Positions 1 through 5,830 of a DNA stretch of 9,494 bases are shown here, piece after piece. Position 1 is the first letter of the stretch, and each line of letters opens with the position of its first letter. The notes under the pieces were generated by a model. It did not search any database. It saw only the letters and a list, made by a program, of their open reading frames with translations, and was not told where the DNA came from. The position numbers and the translations under genes are program-made. The DNA comes from CAYQXJ01 sp964421565 (lineage in GTDB: Bacteria; Planctomycetota; Brocadiia; SM23-32): NCBI GenBank assembly GCA_964421565.1, contig CAYQXJ010000033.1:1-9494 (forward strand). Reading direction: 5' to 3'.

Positions 1-56
1 AGCGCGCGTGCTTTGGGAGCACGAAGTCGCGGGTTCGAATCCCGCCGCCCCGACCA
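1..56 (+). tRNA. tRNA-Pro (anticodon UGG), 5' part cut by window edge
   Basis: The 3' two thirds of a proline tRNA. The anticodon stem pairs 7-11 with 19-23 around the seven-base loop TTTGGGA (12-18), which places anticodon TGG at 14-16. G at 17 is the usual G37 of tRNA-Pro. A five-base variable loop (24-28) is followed by a T arm pairing 29-33 with 41-45 around TTCGAAT. The 3' acceptor strand is 46-52, the discriminator base is A53, and an encoded CCA ends at 56. The D-stem 3' strand is 2-5. The 5' acceptor strand and most of the D arm lie to the left of the window, so the gene is incomplete here only because of the cut. It would read proline codons CCA and, by wobble, CCG or others. Confidence 0.95.
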
Positions 57-68
57 TCTTGCATGAGC

Positions 69-98
69 AGCCCTTCGGCGAGCATGTCGAAGGGCTTT
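69..98 (+). terminator. Possible intrinsic terminator after tRNA-Pro
   Basis: A perfect 9-bp stem pairs 69-77 (AGCCCTTCG) with 88-96 (CGAAGGGCT), with a 10-base loop and a short T run (96-98, then CT). It begins 13 bases after the tRNA CCA end, a suitable place for a Rho-independent terminator. The T run is short and the loop rather long, so it could also be a dispersed hairpin repeat. Confidence 0.45.
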
Positions 99-435
99 CT
101 CCATACAGGGCAAAGAGTTACGCCGTCCAGCCGGTAGTTCAAACAAAGGATTTCGAACACCCAGTGCTTCTCTGCCACATCCGCCGTATCCCAGGTCTAT
201 GAAAAGGCCTCTGATAGTTCAAACACCCTGAGGGCCAGGTCGGCGTGCTCGCTCGGCTGGCGGCCCTGAGCTTCGATCTTTGCGTTCTTGCGTCCGGCCG
301 GGCGCGGGCTGCGTCAGGGCGCTCAGCCTGCGCCCTGCATCTGCCTCCAGGTGAGCACTGAACGCTTGATTTGTGGCTGCCTGTTGGCCTACGCTGCATG
401 TGTGCAATGCCCTTCTTCGCTGGAGACAAGTTCCC
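99..435. other. Gene-poor stretch between tRNA-Pro and the diguanylate cyclase
   Basis: About 340 bases with no coding region I can support. The only open frames are short or antisense extensions of the downstream gene. Two things are visible. One is an 11-base direct repeat TAGTTCAAACA at 135-145 and 215-225, exactly 80 bases apart. The other is a hairpin at 315-337, with a 7-bp stem (CAGGGCG with CGCCCTG) and a 9-base loop but no T run. I see no convincing sigma-70 promoter; TTGATT (366-371) with TACGCT 18 bases later is weak. The promoter of the downstream gene should nevertheless lie in this stretch. Confidence 0.5.
135..225 (+). repeat. 11-base direct repeat, 80-base period
   Basis: TAGTTCAAACA occurs at 135-145 and again, unchanged, at 215-225. 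The sequence between the copies has no coding sense and does not itself repeat. The arrangement lies downstream of a tRNA 3' end, but neither copy matches the tRNA end, so it is not a standard integrase attachment duplication. Confidence 0.5.
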
Positions 436-1728
436 ATGGCGGGCAGACGGCCCTCGCTGCTTCGGTTGCTGTTCGGCAACGTGTGGGCCTACATTTGCCT
501 GCTCGCCGCCGGATCGTGCCTGGCACTGAGCGCTCAGCTCCTGCTGCGCCGTCCGCCTTTTGATACGGAGATGCTGAGCGTGCGCCTGGCGCTGGGGGTT
601 CCGGCCCTCTTCGGGGCGCTGGCCGGTCTCTACGGCCTGATTGCGACGAGCATCCTGGCGCTTCGCAAGCGACGACTTGAGCAATTTAGGCGCCAGTCGC
701 GACTGCTTCAACGGCGCGCCGACGATCTGGAGCGCAAGCGCCAGGATCAGCAGCAGCGCCTCGACGAGCTGTCCACCCTCCGGGAAGTCGCCACCGTCGT
801 AAACCAGGAGAGCGATTTCAGGATCATTGCCGAGAAGACATTGGAGCTGGTCCACGGCCTGCTCGAGCCCACGGAGTCCACCATATTCCTGGTCGACGAG
901 GACAGGGACCGCATTGAGGCGTTCGGCCAGTATGCCGCTGGCAAGTACCTGGACGGTGCGAAGGCCGAACGGCAGGATATACCACAGCTCGATCTGAGCG
1001 AGTTTGAGAGCCACAGCATCGTGTGTCGCATTCACGAGGGGGAACTCCAGGCCATCGTCCCGATGCGCTTTGAGGAGCGCACTCTCGGCGTGCTGTTCCT
1101 GGTATTTCCGACGGACTCACGCCGCGCCGACGTTCAGACAGAGGAGTTCAACCGCCTGCGCCGGCGCTCGCTTCTTGAGATAGCGCACCACATCAGCCTT
1201 GCGGTCAAGACGAAGTACCTGCACACGCAAGCCGTGGTGGACGGGCTGACGCGGCTGTACTCACGCAGCCACTTCAACACGCAGATCGAGTCGGCCATCG
1301 ACTACGCCACACGAGTCGGCGAACCATTCTCGTTGGTGGTGCTCGACATCGATCACTTCAAGAAGATCAACGATCGTTACGGACACGATACGGGTGATCT
1401 GGTGCTGCAGCGGCTGGCACGGCGCATCCGCGACCGGCTGCGCAAGTATGACACGGCCTACCGCTACGGCGGGGAGGAGATCACAGTGCTGCTGCCGCGC
1501 ACCGGCCTGAGCCAGGCCCTCGGCATTGCGGAGCGGCTGCGGGCGACGGTCGAGGAGCAGCGATTCCGTGGGGCCCAGAATCGTCTGATCCGCGTGACCA
1601 TCAGCGTCGGCGTGGCTCAGTTCCGAGTGGGCAAGGACGACTCGGCAACGCTATTTCGACGGGCGGACGAGCACCTTTACGCCGCCAAGAACGGAGGACG
1701 TAACCAGGTTCGCCCGGAAGCCGCCTGA
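436..1728 (+). CDS. Membrane-bound GAF-GGDEF diguanylate cyclase
   Basis: Probably makes cyclic di-GMP from two GTP at the inner membrane. The 430 residues show two hydrophobic segments (about 16-37 and 51-76), a charged coiled-coil linker (77-112), a GAF-like sensor domain (about 112-262) and a C-terminal GGDEF domain (265-428). The domain opens with DGLT (269-272). The metal-binding region is LDIDHFKKIND (303-313). The signature is GGEEI (345-349): the catalytic GGEE is kept, but the usual final Phe is Ile. An RxxD inhibitory site (RKYD, 336-339) sits exactly five residues upstream, so product inhibition is likely. I chose ATG 436, which has GGAG at 422-425. An in-frame GTG at 373 would add 21 residues without a membrane-like or conserved look and has no clear SD. 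The stop is 32 bases before the nitrilase gene, so the two may be cotranscribed. The GAF ligand is unknown. Confidence 0.9.
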   Translation: MAGRRPSLLRLLFGNVWAYICLLAAGSCLALSAQLLLRRPPFDTEMLSVRLALGVPALFGALAGLYGLIATSILALRKRRLEQFRRQSRLLQRRADDLERKRQDQQQRLDELSTLREVATVVNQESDFRIIAEKTLELVHGLLEPTESTIFLVDEDRDRIEAFGQYAAGKYLDGAKAERQDIPQLDLSEFESHSIVCRIHEGELQAIVPMRFEERTLGVLFLVFPTDSRRADVQTEEFNRLRRRSLLEIAHHISLAVKTKYLHTQAVVDGLTRLYSRSHFNTQIESAIDYATRVGEPFSLVVLDIDHFKKINDRYGHDTGDLVLQRLARRIRDRLRKYDTAYRYGGEEITVLLPRTGLSQALGIAERLRATVEEQRFRGAQNRLIRVTISVGVAQFRVGKDDSATLFRRADEHLYAAKNGGRNQVRPEAA

Positions 1729-1760
1729 GGGCTCCGCTCAAACAAAGCACGGAGTACGAC

Positions 1761-2732
1761 GTGCGAGACATACTGATCGGCACGGCGCAGTTCGAGGCGC
1801 GTGACGGCGACAAGGACTACAACGTGGAGGTCATGCGTGAACTGAGCTCCCGAGCGGCGGCCGAAGGGGCGGAGCTGGTCTGCTTCCATGAGTGTTGCAT
1901 CGGGGGCTACACCTTCATGGAGAGCCTCATCCGTGAGGAGTTAGAGGGACTCGCCGAGCCCATCCCCGGACCATCCACCGATGCACTGGCCGGCATCGCC
2001 CGCGAGACTGGGCTTGCTCTCGGCGCGGGACTGCTGGAGTTGCGCCGCAACCGGCTCTACAACTCCTACGTCGTTGTCGACGCGGACGGGGTGTTGGCCC
2101 GTCACAGCAAGCTGCATCCGTTCATCAGCGACTGTCTGTCGCCGGGCGAGTCCTACACCGTCTTCCGTTACGCCAACTGTACGTTTGGTGTACTTATCTG
2201 CTACGACAACAATGTTATCGAGAATGTGCGAATAACAACTCTGATGGGAGCCGAACTCATCCTGATGCCGCACGTGACGGGCGGCCTGCCCTCACCCATG
2301 CCCGGACGCGGGAAGATAGCGCCCGAGGTCTGGCAGAACCGCGAACGCGAGCCAGTGCGCTGCCGCATGGAGTTCCGAGGGCCCAAGGGGCGAGCGTGGC
2401 TGATGCACTGGCTGCCGGCCCGCGCCTACGACAACGGCATCTACGCCGTGTTCAGCAACCCTGTCGGGATGGACGCCGACACGGTGAAGCCCGGCGGAGC
2501 GATGATCATCGATCCCTTCGGGGAGGTATTGACCGAGTCGCACGCGCTGGCTGACGACGTGGTCGTCGGGCTATGCACGCCGGAGAAGATCGAGCAGGCG
2601 GGCGGGCGGCGTTACATCCGCGCGCGTCGGCCCGAACTCTACGGCATGCTCAGCAAGCCCACGCCGCCCGAGATGCGCCAGGGTGCCAGCGGCCGCTTCG
2701 CCGATGTCTACTGGAAGAAGACCGAGCAGTAA
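1761..2732 (+). CDS. Nitrilase-superfamily carbon-nitrogen hydrolase
   Basis: A 323-residue cytoplasmic enzyme of the carbon-nitrogen hydrolase fold, which cleaves amide, carbamoyl or nitrile C-N bonds through a Glu-Lys-Cys triad. All three residues are visible in family contexts: E44 in FHECCIGGY, K117 in RHSKLHPF, and C147 in GVLICYDNN. PGE at 128-130 is the usual conserved loop. The order and spacing fit N-carbamoyl amino acid amidohydrolases and beta-ureidopropionase-like enzymes, but the substrate cannot be read from the sequence. Residues about 177-216, rich in Pro, Arg and Trp, form an extra segment between the cysteine strand and the ARAYDNGIYAVFSNPVG block, longer than in typical members. 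The GTG start has GGAG at 1751-1754, six bases upstream. It lies 32 bases behind the diguanylate cyclase and converges with argC. Confidence 0.92.
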   Translation: MRDILIGTAQFEARDGDKDYNVEVMRELSSRAAAEGAELVCFHECCIGGYTFMESLIREELEGLAEPIPGPSTDALAGIARETGLALGAGLLELRRNRLYNSYVVVDADGVLARHSKLHPFISDCLSPGESYTVFRYANCTFGVLICYDNNVIENVRITTLMGAELILMPHVTGGLPSPMPGRGKIAPEVWQNREREPVRCRMEFRGPKGRAWLMHWLPARAYDNGIYAVFSNPVGMDADTVKPGGAMIIDPFGEVLTESHALADDVVVGLCTPEKIEQAGGRRYIRARRPELYGMLSKPTPPEMRQGASGRFADVYWKKTEQ

Positions 2733-2888
2733 CCACGAAGGGCACGAAGCTTGCCGGCGCGTTGGGCCCAGTTGACACGGCAGCATTAAGACGGGGATGC
2801 CAGACCAGAGGCGTTCGTCGTGGCCGTGATGTCGTCGTGCTTAGCCTCGCCTTCGCCGTCCCTCGTGCCTTTCGCGTGCTTCATGGTG
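2732..2888. repeat. Imperfect inverted repeats bordering the nitrilase-argC gap
   Basis: The left arm (2732-2750) carries two CACGAAG units: ACCACGAAG followed by GGCACGAAGC. Read on the minus strand, the right arm (2888-2861) carries related units: ACCATGAAG, CACGCGAAAGG and CACGAGG. The outer parts align with one mismatch and a two-base gap. The arms sit almost exactly between the two stop codons: the left one overlaps the nitrilase TAA and the right one ends nine bases from the argC stop. The arms are about 110 bases apart, with no coding sense in between. It could act as a bidirectional terminator or RNA-stability structure, or be a degenerate dispersed repeat. There is no long T run. Confidence 0.45.
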
Positions 2889-2896
2889 AAAGGCCG

Positions 2897-3913
2897 TCAC
2901 AGCAGCCCCAGGGTCTCCTCCAGGCCAAACATGACGTTCATGTTCTGCACGGCCTGGCCGGCGGCGCCCTTGATAAGGTTATCGATGGCGCTGGTGGCGA
3001 TCACCTTGCCCTTGCGGGCGGCCACGGCGACATCGCAGTAATTGGTGAAGGCGGTGTCCTTGGTGCGCGGCTGGCCGGCGGCGGTACGCACCCGAACGAA
3101 GGGCTCCCCCGCGTAGGCATCCTCCAGCACGCCCTGCAGCTCGGCGTCGTCGGCCGGCCGTGCCAGCCGGGCGACCGAGGTAGCCAGAATGCCGCGGTCC
3201 ATCGGCACCAGGTGGGGGATGAAGGTGACGCCGGCCGCCTGGCCGGTGGCGCGGCTGAGCGACTGCTCGATCTCCGGCTCGTGGCGGTGGCCGGTCACCG
3301 CGTAGGCCCGCACGTCCTCGTTGCACTCGCAGTACATCGAGCCCTCGCTCGGCTTGTTGCCCCGCCCGCTCACCCCGCTCTTGGCGTCCACCACGATGTC
3401 GGAAGCGTCGGCGCAGCCGGCGCGAATCAGCGGCGTCAGCGCTATGACAGCCCCGGTAGGGTAGCATCCGGGGTTGGCGACCAAGTCAGCCCCGGCGATC
3501 TCCTCCCGCCACAGCTCCGGCACGCCGTAGACGGCCCGGGGCAGGTTATGGGGGTCGCCGTGCTCGCCGTACCATTCCTCATAGACGGCCAGGTCGGTGA
3601 GCCGGTAGTCGGCGCTGAAATCCACGCACCGGATACCCGCCTCCAGGTAGCCGCGCACGTAGCTCGCGCTGGTCCCGTGGGGCAGGCAGAAGAACGCGAT
3701 GTCCGGAGGCTCCGTGGCGTCCTCAGGTTCCAGACCGAGCACGGGCAGGTCGCAGACCCCTTTGAGCCGGGTGAAGACCTCGGAGACGGGCGGGTTGCCC
3801 TCTCGCCGCCCGCCCAGGTGCACGATCTTCACCTCCGGGTGGCGGGCGAGGACCTTGATCAGCTCCTGGCTGGTGTAGGCGGTCGCGCCGACGATGCTGA
3901 CTCTTAGAGTCAT
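2897..3913 (-). CDS. argC: N-acetyl-gamma-glutamyl-phosphate reductase
   Basis: The third step of arginine biosynthesis: NADPH-dependent reduction of N-acetyl-glutamyl-5-phosphate to the semialdehyde, in the cytoplasm. The 338 residues match the usual length of the short bacterial form. The N-terminal dinucleotide fold starts with VGATAYTSQEL (8-18), a variant of the common GASGYTGxEL. The catalytic cysteine is C150 in NPGCYPTG. The second catalytic motif is HRHEPEIEQ, beginning at H209. KSGVSGRG and the C-terminal AIDNLIKGAAGQAVQN block are also typical. The ATG at 3913 has no evident SD; a run of 7-base repeats lies just upstream instead. No other arginine gene is in the window, so argC is either a lone gene or its partners are elsewhere. 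The LysW-dependent relative (LysY/ArgC) is less likely, but I cannot exclude it by eye. Confidence 0.95.
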   Translation of the reverse strand: MTLRVSIVGATAYTSQELIKVLARHPEVKIVHLGGRREGNPPVSEVFTRLKGVCDLPVLGLEPEDATEPPDIAFFCLPHGTSASYVRGYLEAGIRCVDFSADYRLTDLAVYEEWYGEHGDPHNLPRAVYGVPELWREEIAGADLVANPGCYPTGAVIALTPLIRAGCADASDIVVDAKSGVSGRGNKPSEGSMYCECNEDVRAYAVTGHRHEPEIEQSLSRATGQAAGVTFIPHLVPMDRGILATSVARLARPADDAELQGVLEDAYAGEPFVRVRTAAGQPRTKDTAFTNYCDVAVAARKGKVIATSAIDNLIKGAAGQAVQNMNVMFGLEETLGLL

Positions 3914-3919
3914 GGCTGG

Positions 3920-3940
3920 TTGTCAGTTGTCAGTTGTCAG
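3920..3940. repeat. Three perfect tandem copies of a 7-base unit
   Basis: TTGTCAG is repeated three times without a mismatch (3920-3926, 3927-3933, 3934-3940), followed by a partial TGAC. On the minus strand this reads CTGACAA three times and ends only six bases before the argC ATG, where an SD would be expected. It may lie in the argC leader RNA, downstream of the proposed argC promoter. Its role is unknown. Tandem 7-base repeats of other sequences are known between genes in some bacteria such as filamentous cyanobacteria. Confidence 0.9.
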
Positions 3941-3974
3941 TGACGGTAGCGCGGTTACCTCCGCGGGCCTGTCC

Positions 3975-4003
3975 ACTATAGCCGCGTGTCCGCCGTCGCG
4001 CAA
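3975..4003 (-). promoter_or_regulatory. Candidate sigma-70 promoter for argC
   Basis: On the minus strand, TTGCGC (4003-3998) and TATAGT (3980-3975) are separated by 17 bases. The -10 matches five of six consensus bases; the -35 matches only TTG. Transcription would begin near 3968 and give a leader of about 55 bases containing the three 7-base repeats. This is consensus matching by eye only. I see no ArgR-type palindrome. Confidence 0.35.
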
Positions 4004-4014
4004 CGCCCGCCGGT

Positions 4015-4044
4015 TTGCTTTCGGCGCCGCCGATTGGCTATATG
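4015..4044 (+). promoter_or_regulatory. Candidate promoter for the truncated permease gene
   Basis: TTGCTT (4015-4020) and TATATG (4039-4044) are 18 bases apart, about 37 bases before the permease start. This would make 3914-4081 a divergent promoter region, with the argC promoter back to back. The support is consensus matching only. Confidence 0.35.
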
Positions 4045-4081
4045 AGCAGGGCTCAGAGGGAGTTAAGGAGAGGAGCACGCC

Positions 4082-4285
4082 ATGTCCAGGAATGCACAGT
4101 CGCCCTCCGCCTTGCTCTTCTACCAGGGACGACGGTTCAAGATTTGGATGGTCGCACTTACCGGCTTCGCCATCATAGTGTTCGCCGGCATCCTTCGCAG
4201 CGTCACGACGTCCATCATGGTCTCGCTGGTCATCGCCTACGTGCTCGACCCGCTGGTATGGTTGGGGCGGCGGCGGCTCCACCGT
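4082..4285 (+). pseudogene. N-terminal fragment of an AI-2E/PerM-family permease
   Basis: The ATG at 4082 has a strong SD: AAGGAG at 4065-4070 and AGGAG at 4071-4075, the latter six bases away. The first 68 codons look like the start of an AI-2E family transporter: a basic N-terminus, a hydrophobic segment (about 21-38), then the family-type stretch AYVLDPLVWLGRRRLHR (52-68). Full-length members have roughly 340-400 residues and seven or eight membrane segments. After about residue 68 the match ends. The frame stays open to 4429, but from 4324 it runs antisense through the C-terminus of cysS and has no permease character. The remaining segments are absent from the window in every frame. I therefore read it as a gene truncated by deletion, inversion or an assembly junction, with an intact translation start. 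The family call rests on one short motif. Confidence 0.6.
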
Positions 4286-4323
4286 TGCTTTGGGGCCGCA
4301 CCTTCAGGATTCAGACTTGCCTT

Positions 4324-5799
4324 CTATGTGATTTCCCACTCCGCGCCCTCAGGTGTGTCCTTCACTTCCACGCCGAGCTCGTCAAGCCGATCGCGGATGC
4401 CGTCCGCCAGCTCGTACTGCTGCGCCTGACGCAGTCTCTGTCGCACGTCCAGCAGCGCCTCGATGAGGCTGCTTTCCAGCCCTGCGCCCTCACGGGAAGC
4501 GTGCCCGGTCTGCTCCGTGACTACTCCGAGCACCTCGCCGCCCAACTCGTCGTAGAGTTTGCCAACAGCCTGCAGACCGCCCCGGGTGATGCTTTCAGCG
4601 GAGTCCATGATCCGGTTCACCTCGCGGGTCAGCGTGCTTAGCTCTCCGATGGCACCAGCAGTGTTGAAGTCGCTGTCCATCTCTTCACGGAAGGCTTCCC
4701 TGGCCCGTTGCACAAGCTGCGCCAACTCATCCGACGCTTCGCCGTCGGGGGCCGATGCCAGCGCCCGCCGCACGCGTCCGACGGCGCTTTCAATACGGCG
4801 CAGCCCTTTTTCAGCCGCGTCAAGTGCCTCCACGCTGAAATCGAGCGGGCTGCGATAGTGGCTGGTGAGGATGAAGTAGCGCATGACCATCGGCCGCACG
4901 GGCTTCTCCAGCGGCGGCTCGCCCGCGAAAGCATCCTTCAGGGTGATGAAGTTGCCGAGGCTCTTGCCCATCTTCTGACCGTTGACGGTCACCATGTTGT
5001 TGTGCAGCCAGTAGCGGCAGAATGGCTTGCCGCTTGCCGCTTCGGCTTGGGCGATCTCGTCCTCATGGTGGGGGAAGGAGTTCTCGATCCCGCCGCCGTG
5101 GATATCGAGCGTGTTGCCGATGTAGCGTGTCGACATGACGGCGCACTCGAGGTTCCAGCCGGGATAGCCCTCGCTCCATGGGCTCGGCCAGCGCATGATG
5201 TGGCCTTCCTCGGCCTTCTTCCAGAGGGCGAAGTCGGCGGGGTTCTTCTTCTCCTCCCTCGCCTCCACGCGCACGCCTTCCATCATGTCCTCCAGGCTCC
5301 GCCCGCTCAGCTTGCCGTAGCCTTCAAAGCTCTGCACGTCGAAGTAAACGTTGCCCTCTACCTCGTAGGCGTGCCCCTTACTGAGGAGCGTCTTGATCAT
5401 TTCGATCTGCTCGACAATATGGCCGCTCGCCCGGGGGCTGATGTCGGGACGCAGCACGTTCAGGGCATCCATGTCCTCGAAGTAGCTGCGGGTGAACTTC
5501 TCGGCGACCTCCATCGGCTCGATGCCGAGCTCGCGCGCCTTCTGCCCTACTTTGTCTTCGCCCATGTCGGCATCGTCGGTCAGGTGGCCCACGTCGGTGA
5601 TGTTCTGCACGTAGCGGACCCTGTAGCCGCGGTGGCGCAGGTAGCGCACGATGACGTCGAAGCTCACGTAGCTCTTGGCGTGGCCGATGTGGCTGTGACC
5701 GTAGACCGTCGGGCCGCAGACGTACATGCCCACGAAGCCCTCGCGCAACGGTTTGAACTCCTGCAGCTCGCGTCCGAGCGTGTTATAGACCTTCAGCAT
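4324..5799 (-). CDS. cysS: Cysteinyl-tRNA synthetase
   Basis: Charges tRNA-Cys with cysteine using ATP in the cytoplasm. The 491-residue length is normal for this class I enzyme. The signature HIGH is at 37-40 in GHSHIGHAKSY. The second signature is KMGKS (276-280) in place of the canonical KMSKS, a variant I recall from some CysRS. The four zinc ligands are present with the expected spacing: C28 (YVCGPTVYG), C219 (NLECAVMS), and H244 with E248 in PHHEDEIAQ. The helical anticodon-binding region follows, with the family C-terminus (ADGIRDRLDELGVEVKDTPEG). ATG 5799 has purine-rich AGGAAGAGG some 12 bases upstream and GAGG closer. sppA ends 31 bases upstream on the same strand, so the two are probably cotranscribed. 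The 3' end meets the truncated permease head-on, with 38 bases between them. Confidence 0.97.
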   Translation of the reverse strand: MLKVYNTLGRELQEFKPLREGFVGMYVCGPTVYGHSHIGHAKSYVSFDVIVRYLRHRGYRVRYVQNITDVGHLTDDADMGEDKVGQKARELGIEPMEVAEKFTRSYFEDMDALNVLRPDISPRASGHIVEQIEMIKTLLSKGHAYEVEGNVYFDVQSFEGYGKLSGRSLEDMMEGVRVEAREEKKNPADFALWKKAEEGHIMRWPSPWSEGYPGWNLECAVMSTRYIGNTLDIHGGGIENSFPHHEDEIAQAEAASGKPFCRYWLHNNMVTVNGQKMGKSLGNFITLKDAFAGEPPLEKPVRPMVMRYFILTSHYRSPLDFSVEALDAAEKGLRRIESAVGRVRRALASAPDGEASDELAQLVQRAREAFREEMDSDFNTAGAIGELSTLTREVNRIMDSAESITRGGLQAVGKLYDELGGEVLGVVTEQTGHASREGAGLESSLIEALLDVRQRLRQAQQYELADGIRDRLDELGVEVKDTPEGAEWEIT

Positions 5800-5830
5800 A
5801 TCCTCAGGGAACCTCTTCCTATCGGTTTGC

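Noticed and set aside
69..225. Integrative-element attachment site at tRNA-Pro
   Set aside because: No second copy of the tRNA 3' end and no integrase gene are in the window. The 11-base repeats do not match the tRNA.
139..1035. Long minus-strand open frame (298 codons) opposite the diguanylate cyclase
   Set aside because: It is antisense to a clear GAF-GGDEF gene, is rich in Arg, Gln and Ala as expected for a GC-rich shadow frame, and shows no domain.
2573..3907. 444-codon plus-strand frame opposite argC
   Set aside because: Its length is caused by GC-rich codon bias of argC on the other strand. argC has all its catalytic motifs, whereas this frame has no recognisable motif and overlaps the nitrilase end.
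3920..3940. Start of a CRISPR array
   Set aside because: The unit is only seven bases, in direct tandem without spacers.
4286..4429. Continuation of the permease frame through the cysS C-terminus as real coding sequence
   Set aside because: It is Ser-rich antisense sequence to conserved cysS residues and has no membrane-segment pattern, so I ended the fragment near 4285.
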